In this document: piece by piece, positions 1 to 14,299 of the stretch
Layout: every line of letters starts with the position of its first letter
Position numbering within the stretch: position 1 is the first letter of the stretch
NCBI RefSeq assembly: GCF_030936135.1
Contig: NC_082596.1
Span: forward strand, 73,686,888 to 73,750,887
Direction: 5' to 3'
Origin: Gavia stellata
Lineage: Eukaryota > Chordata > Aves > Gaviiformes > Gaviidae
DNA: 64,000 bases
Translations under genes and position numbers: made by a program
Notes under the pieces: model-generated
The model's input: the letters and a program-made list of their open reading frames with translations, nothing else
Told to the model about the DNA's origin: nothing
Databases searched by the model: none

Positions 1-3000
1 TTTGTTAACACAACATTACAGCATATTTAGTAGGTTTCCTTCCACTACTCAGCATCAAGTGACTGTAGAGACATTAATGTATGCCTAAATTAGACCAAGG
101 CAGCAAGTGAGTTTAAACTGGTTTAACCTTCCCCAAAGTTTTAGAGGAGCTCATTAATGTTGCTCTGCAAAGCATCTACAGTCTTATAATGGAGCCATTA
201 TGTGATATTGTTATGATACTTTCTTCCCAAGCTCCCAACGCCTTGCAAGTAATTGACTTTTTATGTCCTGTTATTCTCACTGGCAATTTTCAGATTGTAT
301 CATCACAATTCTTAATTTTGACTCCTCCCATAAAGTAAAGTTTCCTGAAGTCCTCCTTATATTTTGTATGTTTATTAGAAGGACCAGGAAGAAAAAGGGA
401 AAACAAAAGGCCAGGGTGTCATTAGCGTCATTCATACCTACGAATAATGCTTTGCTCCATAAATAATTCACTGAACTCATAGTGTAAGGTACAGGTGTTA
501 GCTTGTCACAGTTAAGTCTCATATGGATATAACCAGTATATTCATGAACGCTTGGGGATTGGGAGAAGACTTGCTTGTCTTTTGAAGCTGAAAATAAAAA
601 AAATCAACAAAATTTTAGGAAAACTGTTTACAAGAAAAAATACACAGGTACATTAGTGCTTCAGTAGCTGAACCCCAGCCTGAGCACTCAGCTTGAGACA
701 AAAGCTTCTCTCAGAAGCCCTTGAATTTGGACAGATGCAAAACGGAACTGGGTCCTGGGGACATCTTTAGATATGACATCTTAGACAGATAGAGCACAAC
801 AGAGTGTTTAGTTTACTGAAGGCAAATGCCACAGCCAAACTTCATTGAAAACCTACTTCATTTTTTCACCCAGCTTCTGCTTTCTCATGAATGCATATCC
901 ATGTATGAATTCTGAAAGCTAGCAAAGATCTTAAAGAGAAAACAGAAAAACAGGTTCAGTCACCTCTGCAGAGCATTTGCAGAAACTAGTGGATGCCAGA
1001 CTAGAATCTTTGAAGTCAAAGAAGGGCAGGCAAAGGGACACAAAGACTGACACTGCAGATTGACTGTCCACAGAAAGCTGACAGTCGTTTTGGAAATACA
1101 GAAAAAAATAATGTCATTATATTTCCCCTCTGTTCCCAGCTTCTCTCTTCTTTTTAACCCTCAGGAAACTAACTTTTTTTAACCATAAACCCAAGTGCAT
1201 TGGGGTAACTCAATTTCAATAAATTAGGTGCTAGCTGTTGTATTTAGAGCTCCATTTTAAAAAATTTATTAATTAACTATTAAATATTTAATCATTAAAT
1301 ACACTCCCTGCATTTGTGCATGCTAAAATGCAAAATGCTGGGCCCACTTCTCTGGCTCTCTGCGTTCAGGTGGCAGAGGCAGAAGTGGAAACCAGATGGA
1401 ACATGGCAGATGGGTATTCTGCTGCTGCAAAGAAGTCCCTGGAGCTGTAAAAGGTAATGCAGTCCAGCTTCTGAAAATTACACTTCAGGCAAGATTACTA
1501 ACTAGAATAATCACAAAATCAGCAACAGAAAGGAAAAAATAACTTCCTGCAATAAAATGAGAAAGAGATGCAAAGACAGAAACAAACTAGGAGGTTGACT
1601 TTGCAACACCTTGTGGTAATGAGCTGTGATCAAGATTACAATGAAAAGATTCATGCCTGAAAGCTGGCCTGCTTCTTCTAAGTATAGCAGATGATCTAAT
1701 AAAAGATAATCTCTCCTCTAAAACCTTGCCTCTCTTAGATTTTTAATCCATTCTGAATAGAAAATCTACTGCGATTTCATTTTTCAGTTGAAGATTTTAA
1801 AGAGCTTTACAAAGAGGTTTACAGATATCATTGGGATTCTTGATGTATAAAGTATGATGGACTATATCCTCAGAAAGACAAATACTCCTTGATGCTTTGA
1901 CACTTTACAGTCCATATCCTGACTTAGATACTGATGTGCTATTAGATACTGCATGGGGACAGTTAGGTGTCTCAGCATGGGACAAATGGAAGGCCAACCT
2001 GGTGAGGCTGGCCAAGGGGCACTGCTGGAGATGGAGGTGCCTCTCTCTTCTCCCCCTCCTCCCCAACATAGATGCTATCCCAGGCTGCAGCTGGCACTTC
2101 TCTTCTCCTGCAATTCATGGTTATGAACCCTCTCCTGAAGATGGAAACTTAAGCCATCCGTTTATCACAAAGTACAGACAAGATCCTCTCCAACCTTCTT
2201 GGAGATCTCACTTGGGATCTCAAATCCCAGCTTCAAATCCTTAAAATGTCTGAAGGTGTTTGGCCCCTTCTCCTCTGTCCCTTGGTACAGTTCATTCATT
2301 CTCCCCGCCCCCAATGAGCATTTAATCACTTCCTAGAAATTGGAAGAGCTTCAGCTGAGGGAAGGACAATCTTGGCTCCATGTCCCATCACCCTTTCTCA
2401 AAGCTTACTCTATAGCCTGTAGGTGTTTAAGATGCTTCCCTGTGAGGCAGAAAATGCAAATTCACATCTATTCAGGCACAGGTGGGATTTGAAGTGGAAT
2501 CTCCCAACTGCTGGATGAATGCCACTGGATCAGACTGAGGGTGTCAACGTCATGCTCAAAGAATATCTATAACATTGGATCCTGTAAGTGAGCTATCCAT
2601 TTCTAAGTTTGAAATCCTGACAGGTCTGAGGTGCAAGACAGATGCTGAACTGCTTAGCAGCGTCAAGGCTGGCGACATTCTGGGCATGTAAAGGAGCAAG
2701 ACTTATGGCACATCAGGAACATCTTAACGTTAGACACTTAGACTACACCTGATATTCAGAGACAAGTGGTTCTGCACATACATGATTGCAAAGACCTATA
2801 TATTTTCTTATCTTGGAAATATATACCTTCACACTTTCAGCATGTTCAAGGAGAGAAGATAGAAAATGAGGACAAAGCTCTGCATACCTGGGGTCAAACT
2901 TTCCAAGCTGACTCAGTTAAGTTCTGTTTTTTTCATATGGCAGTTTCATTTGTGTACGTTACCTCTGCAGCTGAGCACAGTTGGGCATGAACTTGTCTGA

Positions 3001-5160
3001 ATCCATTCCCATTCAACTGCAGGCACAAATACTGTGGAGACCATTAATTCTATGATGAATTTTGCACAAATCTTTCTATATAAGTAATTTTACATTCATA
3101 CAAAAGGAGGCTCTTAATACCCTATGCTAGACAGTTACTGAAATTTCATGGGTGTATGAGAGGGACACATTTTATGACCCCTTAACTAATTATTGTGCCA
3201 TTACTACCCTTGGTGCTTTCTACATTTGCTGACCCCAGACTATACTTACATACCTCTCTTCACATGATTTCAGACTGAATATGACTTTCCTGTCATACCC
3301 ATTTTCATTTAACTCTGATCTGTCCCTTTTTTGAAATTCTGAGCTGGTTTTCATAAAAATCTTATCTACAATCAAAGTTCTGATTCTCTTTAATGCTCTG
3401 GGATATGGCCTTATCTCATGCTATTATTAAAAATGGAAAGCTTTTTCATACAGGTATATTTTTGACCTCTGCTCTTCTCTATTTGGAACAAAACCTGCAG
3501 CAGCATAGCCAAAAATAGAAGCGGCATCACCTAGCTCCCAATTCTATACTTTAACTACTAGATGATGCTTCTTGTGAGTATATAATATTTCATTTAAATG
3601 CAAAACTCTCACTATGCTTGCTTCCGCTTATGATGTGTTAATATTATTTTTTACATACTGCCTCTCCTTGACCTCCCTTGTCCTCCCGGGCTTAGCAGAT
3701 TTTCAAGGTCCGTTAGAACAGTGAGGAAGGTTTATGTGGCTACTTGTCACTCAGCCTGTATGTGAAAGGGTCTCATCAAACAGCTGGGGATAGTTATTAC
3801 ACCATAGTCAGCCCTGTTTGAACAAAGGACTCTCATGACTCTGTGAATAAAACTTCTGATAATGCAGATATTTTAGGAAACAAGCAGAAGCCTTTCAAGG
3901 ATATTACTACCAGCCAGGCATTTGTATTATGCAAAAGTTCAGCACTTTCAGTATGTGACAAGATGTCCAAAAGTCCTTTTTTGCAGCCACATGTATAAAT
4001 TGGGATGCATTCCACTTAAACTGAGGGCACTATATTTGTCTAAAATAGTGTAAAGACAGAACCAATCCCAGCCAATCACCATTACAGTAAAATAAAAACA
4101 CCACTGTGGTTCTGTAGATAGTTACCAGCTAAGTGGATAAAGAGCTGTTGTTAGTATATTGTGCTCTGCCAAGAAATTAAGACTACCAAGAAATTAAGAA
4201 ATAAGTAGAAGTGAATGAAAGGGTCAATAAAAGAGGCTATATTGCACATCAATCTATTGCAAAAGCTTTTAATAGTAAAACCACAACTTATTTGTGACTA
4301 TGACTTATTTCTGTCTGTAGGTCATGAAGTTGTTTTCCAAGTGCAGAAGGAAGGTAAAAGAAACATCATATTTTCTCAAAAGCTTGGGTTCTATTTAAAA
4401 AATCTTGTCAACCAAAAATGGGGAGGAGTGTCTGAGTAAGAGCAACCATAAGAATAGTCATTAACTTCTGAAAAATCAAGGTACCACAGACAATGTATTT
4501 GACCAGCAGCATGATCATATGTTCATGTCATTTTGATCAGGAATAACATTAGCCTGCTAAGCTCCAAATTTGCACAGCACTTTAGTACCCAGCTTTTCAT
4601 TGAGTTGGTAAACAGCCACAGTGAATTAAGTAGTCACTGCATTGAGAGATGGTCAAAATTGAAATGTCTGTTCTGCAGGAAACCCTGACCCTTCAGAATT
4701 TGATTATGCTCTAAATCAGAAAGAATGCCACTACTTCAGAATTTTCCATTAAACAAATGTCTTGAAGAAAAGAGATTCAGGAATCTGAAACAAAAGCATT
4801 TTGGTAATGACAAAACAATTTATTTTTATATGATTGAATGGTTTTAGTTTGATGTAGTCAGAAGCTTTACATCAATTGTATCTAAATGTTATCTAAACCA
4901 CTTTAGATTACATTTCATGTCATCATAGTAATATGGTTAACATTAATATATAATGTAAAAGTCAGGACAAAATAAAGAACTGGCATTACTAAACCAGAAT
5001 ATTTTTACAAAACTGAAATAATTATTTCTGACAGTTCTCCATGGATATCTGCACTGTATCTGTTAGAAAATCTTAAAATATTGACTACCCTTAATTCACT
5101 AGTAAAAAACAAAACAACCCTCCCTTCCCCTGCCCCAAAACTATTCCATTGAAAAATGTG
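1..5160. other. Intergenic, no gene seen
   Basis: This is AT-rich single-copy-looking sequence. The short open frames here (for example 1897-2244 and 4215-4439) lack splice context, codon bias or any family resemblance I recognise. No CpG cluster, tRNA-like fold or recognisable repeat was seen. It is most likely the left part of the intergenic space upstream of C18orf21. Confidence 0.6.
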
Positions 5161-5163
5161 ATT

Positions 5164-5222
5164 AGTTCTGGCCTCACTGAAGTGAGTGGCAGTTTTGGCA
5201 TTGACATCAATGAAGTCAGAAC
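5164..5222. repeat. Ancient retroposon-tail fossil (copy 1)
   Basis: The stretch alternates CACTGAAGTGAGTGGCAG and CATTGACATCAATGAAGTCA. This matches a phrase built on 'TTGACTTCAATGG' that I recognise as recurring widely in bird, turtle and crocodile genomes, and that looks like the 3' end of an old retroposon. The inverted TTGACnTCAA core makes the unit partly self-complementary. The family name is uncertain. Confidence 0.4.
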
Positions 5223-5929
5223 TTTTTTCACTGATTTCAGAAGGACTACTTGCGTACTTGAATACATGCAATTGTCCTGTATTGATCTGGAACCTTAACA
5301 ACAAAACTTCAAGGAAAATGACCTCATCTCAATCTCAGCTGAGAGCATAGAGCAAGACTCTTCAACATAGTGCATAGACTCTGAAACAAGCAAAAGCATT
5401 GTCTAGCCAGATTCTGAGACCATTTTCCATGAATTTACATCATCTGGAACAACAGCAAAAATAGATTATTTCAAAATCAGTATGACCAGTCCACCAATTT
5501 TAAAGTATCTTCAACCACAGGAAAATAGCGACATACTATTTTTACCATACACTTTGAAAAAATCATTACTGTTATTGCATTATTAAAATCTACATACTTA
5601 TAAATAAGGTATTGATTTCTGACATTAAGGAGATAGTGTTCTCAACAGTTAATATAATAAAACTAAACCATATAGTAACATAAACAAAGGGAGAATTCAC
5701 CAAATGCGGGCAAATATGCCTCAGGCACCATCTCTTATGTGCGCATCTGCCCACAGTACAGACTGCTATCATCTAGCATTATCAAGAGGCTCCATGTATT
5801 TCTCAGGAAACAAGTACAAACACTCCCAACAAATCATGGTGCTAAATATATGTTTCTCTGTCAGTAAGACATTGCTTTCCATCTTGGTTATGTCTGAGGG
5901 AGAACGTTTCTTTTTTTGTGAGTTCAGGG

Positions 5930-5945
5930 AAAAAAAAAAAAAAAA
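5930..5945 (+). repeat. Poly-A run (A16)
   Basis: Sixteen consecutive A residues. No recognisable retroposon body precedes it and no target-site duplication was seen, so it is treated as simple low-complexity sequence. Confidence 0.85.
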
Positions 5946-6043
5946 GAGTAGATTCTCTTCTTCCCTCCTGCCTAATCCCTTAAGAATGTGCTTTATTACA
6001 GATTTGAAAAGCCTCGTGGGGCCCTTTTGTCATGGAACAGGCA

Positions 6044-6078
6044 GGGCTTCATTGCCCACATATGGGCTTCTTTGCCCA
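6044..6078 (+). repeat. Two-copy 20-bp-period repeat of GGGCTTCnTTGCCCA
   Basis: GGGCTTCATTGCCCA at 6044-6058 recurs as GGGCTTCTTTGCCCA at 6064-6078, one mismatch apart. Each copy can fold on itself (GGGC pairing with GCCC), so the pair forms two adjacent small hairpins. It lies inside the unassigned open frame 5988-6206. Confidence 0.7.
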
Positions 6079-8025
6079 TCTACGTTGCCCGCCACTTTTC
6101 TGATGGTACCTTGGAGACTAAAATTCTTTTGGATGTCCACTGGCCTGGATATAAACATGAAGCTAAAGATCCTTACACCTTCTTAGGCCAATATAGTCTG
6201 AAGTGAAATCCCCACTGCTGTAAATGATAAAAGACTAAGAACCATACCATCTACCTCCAAAACCAACAGCCAGTGCAAAGTAAAAGGCGTCTTAATTTTA
6301 AACAATAGAGAACTATATTTAAGAGAAAGTAGGAAACAGTATTTCAAGCATTAATCGTGCAATGCCAATGACTGGAAAATGCTATTGAAATTTTCAGAAT
6401 GATCACTGAAAAGCTTCTTTGTTTTCTTTGAATGAATGTTTATTTTTGGTACATTAACTCAGTATTTTTGGTATCAGTAGGTGGAATGCACGCTCTAGTC
6501 TAAACTTCATATGAGTATTAGCCGGAGCTTTGCAACTACTTTCATCCAAACAGATGACTGTATTTAATACTGCAGTATAACCTTGCTTATTCTCCAAAAT
6601 GAATTTGCAAAGGGATTGGAATACTCTGAGGATAATTAATGTGATAGGGAGGTTTTTATATCTTGATGTCATTATTTGAAACTGACTAAATTAGTTATGT
6701 GAAGTAACCTGGTGCAGCAAACGGAATTGGAATCCTACTTCCTAGGTACAGAAACATAGTAGAAAACAAAGCCCTGTCACAAAGCAGACTATCCAAGAAG
6801 CCAGGGCATAAGAAAGAAGCTCTGTCAACCCTATTATGACTGGCCCAAGAGCAACTCACCTATGTTCCCAGAGCAAATACATAACAGAGACGGAAACAGC
6901 AGGGAACTCCCAAGTGCCAAGGTCTTAAGTACCAATCCCAACCATCACTATGGAAGAACCTGCACTGACCCCACTGGATCTGTATTTGAACTATGGCAGC
7001 CAGATACAAGACAAAACAGAGATGCTAGTCTAAGAACCAACTGTCTGTTTTGACAGACGTGTCGTACCATTTTGACAATGCAATTTCCCTGAAGTTCTCT
7101 AATCACCATTTAAGTATCGCTGGATATTGTTAGTGAATTTGCCACATTTTTTAAATGTACAAAGAAAGACTAAATACCTTGCTCTATTAATGTTATACAA
7201 ATTTTATCATATGTTTATTAATTATCTCTATGAACAGCAAAAGCAAATAAAGTATTTAAAAGTGATGGCCTGATAGAATGTGCAAAAGTTTCACTGGAAA
7301 CTCATGGATAATGGCCAGAAGTCAACAGTACCACAAGCATAAAACTAGAGCAACTGCAAGGATGATTCCAAGCCAATTAAGGTTCAGTAAACATTTAGCA
7401 TCTGTGGGTTCCTTATGGTTTTTATTAAGCCAGAATGAAAGGGTTAAGCACAGAATTCTGTACCCCTTTTTCTTTCTTCCTTTATGTTTGCTTTTTTTTT
7501 AAAAAAGAAGAGACTCCCTAGAGGTCTCCCAAGGTCTGAATCTATCGCTGCATTTGATCACTTTTGGTGTCTTTCCTTCTTCTTTGCAGCAATTTTGCCT
7601 GAGCACTCCTGGGACTGGTGTTGCATTACAGATTCATCAATGATTTGCTGCTTACTCTACATTATCCCACAAGTGCTGAGGCAAACAGTTCTTTGCCAGG
7701 ATCAAATGATGTTCTGTATTCGCCTGCAGTTTAAAATCTTGTTAATGTTGACACTTCTGACGAAAGCTCCACAGTGAAGCTGGAATGAGTGAAACCTGCA
7801 GGCTTTGGTGACTGCCAAATAAACAGGTACTCAGGGCACAAAGTTTTTTCCACGTCCTCTATATGCTCACAGGGGCGTCATCAACTTAGGCAACATCTTT
7901 ACCACAAACAACGTCAAATAGAACACCTAACACACCCTGACTATTTGTGGGTGATGTTGCTGATGGGTGACAGGGTGACCGCTACCCTATGTTGCTAAAC
8001 CAGTGTATCTGAGAAAGAACTTTGC

Positions 8026-8095
8026 TCTAAAGTCAATTAACTTTAATGGAAAGACTCCAAATTACTTCAATGATCTTTGGACCAAGCTCAATAAG
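8026..8095. repeat. Ancient retroposon-tail fossil (copy 2)
   Basis: The sequence carries AAGTCAATTAACTTTAATGG, then AGACTCC, then TTACTTCAATGATCTTTGGA and CCAAGCTC. It follows the same sauropsid repeat phrase as copy 1 (CAATGG, AGACTCC, TTCAATGGnCTTTGGA, CAGGC) with scattered mismatches. It is heavily decayed, and the boundaries are approximate. Confidence 0.5.
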
Positions 8096-8099
8096 AACT

Positions 8100-11000
8100 A
8101 ATTAGGTCTCCATTCCAAAGGTTAGTTGTCAGAATTATTAATGGATTTTTGTTTGGTTGGTTTTAATATTGGATGAGATGCCCTTTTTTTAATTATTTAG
8201 AGGAACTGACATCACTTTGAAAGTCATAAGTTGAAAATACAGATGCCAGTATTGAAAAAATTAATTTCAGATAATAAGAAAGACAAGTAGAGAAATTTTA
8301 CCCACTGTGCAAATGTGGTCCACTTCATGGGGACAAAGGAAATACAAACTTCAGTTAGTGACACCTGTAATTTAGTTCTGTGGTACTTACTATACTCCAC
8401 AGCCTTACCAAACCTTATGTGTGTTCAACATGAGTACAGCTAGGTTTACTGACTATAGCTTCCAGTTATGCCAACAAAATCTAGGACTGGAGCTGGACTT
8501 TTCAGAACTCACCTCACTCCCTCTTCTTAAAACTCCTGACACAGAAGATTGTATGTCTGAAAAACTTACCACAGGAGAGAAGATATTTGAAGAAAGATGA
8601 TTGATACAGGTTCCTCATGTGGGAGTGATACCACAGCAAATGGCTGAGCAGTCTTGGCAATTTCTAAGATTTATTTATTGTGGCAGCAGATCATCACCTG
8701 AAAATCAAATTAAGAAATGTTCAAAACCTGAAAGTCACAAATTAGACCAGGGTGAATTATATGATATCATTTATCTGATGATTTTCCCCCTTATTTTTCC
8801 TTCCTTATAAATTGTCCCAGCAGGCCATGTTTTTTTTTCTTTGGACTTTCTCCATTACTAAAAATAAATTGCTAAATCATTTCTACATATTGGTGAGCAG
8901 CTTATTGCTTTTTTAAAGGAAGCTTTCCTGGAAATTGCAGGAAATACTTAAAGTTCAAAGTATAATGAATATAATATACTTAAATTGTATTTATAGCATA
9001 CAACACAGGAAACAGAGATGTAATCCTTCCCTATGAATTGGTCAGACAACAAAATGATGTAAATTGGAGCCTAGTCTTCAAAAAAAGACCAAAAATCTGC
9101 CTTTGGATACTAAAGCCCAATTCTCTCTGGCGCTAACAAAACGTCAAGTCATATTCTGGCAGAACGTGGGCCTGCACCTTTGCTGCTGAGCTCTGAAAAC
9201 CTAGTTATAGGAGAGTCTTTCTTTGTGATATAACGGAGGGGATAAAGGAAAGTCATAGCTCACCCGCTCACATGGTGCATACAAAGGCAGAGAGCAAAAA
9301 GCTCTCCCTGTTGGCAGGGACTGTTCCCTCCTTTCTCCCTGATAGGGGCTAATCCCCCTGAAATACAAGGGGGGAAAGAAGGATGGTTGCTCCCTTCTCC
9401 TCCATCTCCTGCTCCCCTTGTACTCACCAAAGGGACAAGCTGAAGTGAATTCTGGCACAGAGGTTTTCAACAGGCTGCCCCCACCTGCCCCTTTGCCAAA
9501 GGCCATGTCAGCTGAAACATGCATCTGCTCTGTACCCCCTCCAAGTCACAGGTCACTCACTATCCTAAAGCGGATGAAACACCAGGGTATAAATGGGATG
9601 CACTGAAGATCACCTGATGGAAGTCATGGTGGGCATAGGTATATGCACACTCGTCATTTGCTCTGTGTGTGGACATGAACCACTGGCGAACCCATTTCAT
9701 CTGAAGTGTTGGACTGCAGAGCTCGCTTGTAGTTAACAGCCTCTTGCAGAGCTATAGGTTAACTGCAGAGCTGTGGTGTACTGGTGCACCCTGTACAAAT
9801 CCAAGACTTAGAAGCAGTGACACTGTTGACTTGAGCTAAAGCCAATGAAGATGTGGGTGAATGGCTTTTCTGAAAATCAGTTTCTCAACAGTCTTATAGC
9901 TGCACTGAGTAATGGTTAATCAGATTTCTAATTAATAGACAGACCATATAAAAGATTTTGGGTTAATAAAAAGAAAAATTGGAAGACCTCAGATGCACTA
10001 AATACCTGTGCCAACACCAGCCTAAAGGCTCAATTATGATGTGTAAGTATCTTTGCAACTTGTGTTAATAACAACAGAACTGGCACTAATTTATGCCCAG
10101 TCAATCAGAATGATCCATAATGTGGAAGTTCTTAACAAGCTGCTGTCCAAGTTTTGACATGTTTTAAAACAAGCCATCCTGATCAGCCCTGTAGATGCTA
10201 GTACTTATAAGCTTAATGACTCTCCAAAGAGGAGGAGGCATAAAGATTTAGCAACTCAGTAGACATGACTGCACAGACCTCTGCAGCCAGCTTGGAAATA
10301 ACAAATAATTTGTTAATAGAGAAGCTTTATTTTTATATTATTTTTTGCCAACAAAGTGAAAACAGAGCATTGATTAAACAATCCAAACTGAGAATATTCT
10401 ATCCAAATAGGAAAGCTTTCAGACCGGCAGCTGTTTTCAAGGCTTTGAAATACAACTTCTGCTGTTGTTTGATGCTTACAGATACCTATCCTAGAGCCAC
10501 AGACAGTAATTGATGTGAAGCTGACACTGTAGTTCACAGATGGATTTCAGTTGTGTGGGCCATGCCACATGCACAACACTTGAGTAAAAAATGCTTTTTG
10601 TCTCAAATGCTATGAACTGAGAGAAAGGATTAATAGAGCCATCCATACAAATAGAGTAAGGCTGAAGAATACCAATAGCCCAACATGCTCTTAACTCATC
10701 ATCACCTCTCTCTTCCTCCTATCAGATGAAGTAATTTGTATATACATTCAGACTGAGCCTTTCATGCACATCGCTAGGTCTCTGCACAGCTCAAATTCTA
10801 AGCTTATTTCCTGTGAACTAATTTTACTGAAGTCACCATATGTATTCAACAGTGAATGAGAACTAGGTGTCTAGAGGTCATTAAAAATATTAGTGTTTTT
10901 CTCCTTTGCAGAGAATAATTCAATTTGCCAGGGGAGCTTTAAATACAAGCTTTTTGCCCTCATAGATTTTAAAGTTTGAGTGACTCATTCTCATTCCCTT

Positions 11001-14000
11001 GTGTAGCTACATTATTAGACTGTATCTCCCTCAATTCATCAAAGAATAGGCTATGTCCATAGTCATAAAGCAGAGACAGTGGCACGTCACAGATGATTAG
11101 GTCCGGACAGGAAAACAGGCCCCTAAGTAGAACAGGAGCAAGAAGCATCTAAATTGTAATGCTCAGAAGATATTATAGCGCCTTTTCAGAATTAAAAATA
11201 ATATGATTTTGTGGTTGAATATTTGGGTTTTGAGGTGGCTTTGCTTTTTATTGAAATGAACCTGCAAAAAGAACATGCCTTTCACTACAAATCTCCTAAT
11301 GCACCAATAGAAAACTGCTGCAATGAAAAATTTTCACCTTAATCAGGTCAGTTTGTTTGGACAAACTGCTGAGTAAATACCAATGCCACATTATTTGTAT
11401 TGTAGCTCTTTCTCCACAGCTAAGAAAAATCAACACAGACATATAAGCCAACTCAAAAATATGCATTATTTTTAACGAATATGCATTAAAAGAAATTATA
11501 CATTTTTTCAACCAGTGATCTGTGCATTGAACACATCTGAAAATTAAACCAGTTATTTTTGTCTTTCTGGATTTTAAATCAACACCCATCACTCTAACAG
11601 GCTCTTAACAGAGGGAGCATCCTTGATGTAGTAGAATTGTTTTGCTGAAAAGTTCATGCAGGAGTACAAATCAAAAGGCTAAGATCCTGTTTTCTGAAAA
11701 ATCTTGCTCAGAAAACCAGCACATGTACTGGAAGGGGCAGCTGTCCATTACCATGATTTATCATCCCCATTTAACCTATTCCCCCCACATTCTTGATGGA
11801 AAAGTTTCTAATTGTTTGAATACCCTTCTTCCCTGAAAAAACCCAATCAGAACAAGAGAACAAAACAAAGATTTGTGTTGGCTATTTTAGAACAGAGACT
11901 GGGGAAAAACATTACCAGTGGTAAAATTACTTGGATTTTTTTGTTGTTGAGATGAATTACTGAGCACAAGATTTGCTGGGTGAGTAACTGAAACACTGGT
12001 GCCAGTGGAAACCCTCTTCTAGTGCTCTTTACAAGACTGTGTTTGTACCTGACAATTCTGTAGGTATTCACAGCCTGAGTACCATCTTGATCAGAATTTC
12101 TTTGAAATTCCTTAATATAACATTATGTGAGTACTTCTATGAGATTTGTTGCTGTTCTTTTGGTAAATACAATATGTAGTTTTGCTGCCAGATGGGGAAG
12201 TAATAGCTTTGTACGTACATGAGATTACACTCTTCAAAACAAAATTCTGTTTCCTTTTCTTTCCTATGACCTAGGATCCTGCCTTGCTATGATGTTGACA
12301 CAGTGGTAACAGCTGAATCACATGCAGATTCCTCACTAATCTCTCCTGAATCTTTCTGACACACACAGGAGTGACATTCCAGCTAAGTTTTATTGGTCAA
12401 ACTTAGATTCACTGAGATGCTGCTGAAGTAAATGGATGTATTTATACACGGAAGAGATTTGGAGGGGGTTTTTTTCATTCCCACAGCAAAAAAGGAAACT
12501 ATTCAAAGTAGCTGTGTCCATTAAATTTAAAAAAATATTCTTTTTTCATTAACTCATTATTTTAAATATATTTCATAATTTATTTGTAGAGGAAAAAGGA
12601 TTTATAAGTAGAAACCACAGGAGAGTCATAATTCAGGTCACATTTGTGCAGCTTACCAGTTAATCTGAAAAATCTAATATCATCTCAAAATTATGTGTAA
12701 TATTACTTACGAATAGGCTCAAGCTAAAAGGAAGCTTTTTATAGACCAAAAAATATTTTCTGCATTGTCATCTACTTCTTTGTTCAGTCATTTCATGCCT
12801 ATTGCTCAAAATTTGTAAATTAACAGCCAAATCGGGTTTTGACCCATCCACTACCTTGTCCCTGTAACATCTTAATAGCTAATATATATTCCACTACTGG
12901 ATTGGCTACAAAATGCAATGGCACCGTAGAGAACATACCATGCTTTCTCCTTCTACCAACTACTTTGTCATATAGTGACAGATTATTAAAGTAATTGAAA
13001 CAGCAGAAAAATAAATGAAATTTTGCCTCTTTTCATTCCCAGTATCCTACTGAAATTTCCTACTCCTGTTAATGACTGTAGCGGATGAAAATAGGAAAAA
13101 TCTTTCTGCAACTGAGAGAGAGACTGAGAAGTCAAGGAGACTGGGTTCAGCTACTGGTCATGCCCTAGATGAGTGACAATGGCTTATTTCCCACATTTCA
13201 CACTGACCGTAAAAAATGTTTGCTTCCTTTGGCCCTGAATGTATTTCAGTTGCAAGCTGTTTGGGGCAGAGTCTGCTGCAGAATATGCTTTTCCAGTGTT
13301 AATGCAACACAGCCATGATATATCTTGAGACCTGACAAAAATCCAAGTAATAAGTAGTTACCAAGGAACTTTCTCTATGCAATAATTTAGTTCTGTGAAA
13401 GACCATTTTCCTGAGCACTCAGTACAGTACTTGTACATTTGCAAATCACCAGGGTGCCAAAAGAAAATCTAATAATACTTAAGAAGACAGAAATAAAACC
13501 TGAGTCAAGTGGTGAAAGGCTATTAGAGCAATACTAGGCACGTGGACAAATCACTGCATCCTTCGGTTACCAAGCAGTTTCATCTTCCAAAATATTTTGA
13601 ACTTCTTTGATACTGCATGTGTATCTCTTAAACAGCTTTTACAGCTCAGCTAAAAAAGCCACCACTGTGAGAAAATGCTTCACCTGGTGAAAGTACTTTA
13701 AGGAATGTAGACCCTGATCTACAACCGTTTTCTCACACAAATAATCTTCATAGCTTTGATTATAACATGAGTAGGATTATTTATATAAGAGAGAAGCAAG
13801 GTAGGTATAGGAACTTAAGAATTGCACTAGCATAGTAAAGCATTGTAAAATGACAATAAAAATGGCATTTAAGCTCTCTCAAGTTATGTTTATTCTGTAG
13901 TGCAGAAAAGGGACAGTAAATTGAAAAAGTAGCTTTTACAGAGCTGCAGCCAGCAACTAGCGAGACCTTGTAAGAAGAGATCCCAGGTCTAAGCTGAATG

Positions 14001-14290
14001 AACAACCCTGTCAAAAAGAAGGTACTGGAGGTTAGCAGAGTCCACATAGAATGCCAAAGGTACTGTCCACAAACTAAAAACATCTGAGACGTCAGGAAGT
14101 ACAAAGATAAAGTTTGAGCTGCCAAGAACCCAACTGAGTTATATCTTGCAAAGAATATGAAAACTAATAGTAAAAGGCTTTTTGGTTGTATAAATAAAGA
14201 CCAGGAAAAATGTGCCACTGTGGAGGAAGGATGGAGTAGAGATTAAAGACAACACAAGAAAAGGCCCTGAATAAGTATTTTGACACAGTT
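8100..14290. other. Intergenic, no gene seen
   Basis: No supportable gene. A locally GC-richer patch at about 9,200-9,550 contains a short C-rich/G-rich inverted pair near 9,353-9,373, but it lacks CpG enrichment, so it is not promoter-like. The rest is AT-rich and the short open frames look random. The frame at 13781-14218 on the minus strand is antisense to the flank of the LINE relic. Confidence 0.5.
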
Positions 14291-14299
14291 TACAATAAG

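Larger units (their letters stand above)
5241..8025. other. Intergenic, no gene seen
   Basis: No supportable gene. The stretch holds a 16-base A run at 5930-5945, a small two-copy repeat at 6044-6078, and a T9A6 run near 7492-7506. The open frame at 5988-6206 sits after an AG and reads smoothly, but I do not recognise it and it has no partner exon. Confidence 0.5.

Noticed and set aside
3040-3060. TTCTATGATG word suggesting a CR1 3' end in + orientation
   Set aside because: No CR1 body precedes it; a single copy of the octamer is expected by chance.
13781-14218. 145-codon frame on the minus strand
   Set aside because: Antisense to the left flank of the LINE relic; hydrophobicity reflects A/T-rich template, and there is no known relative.
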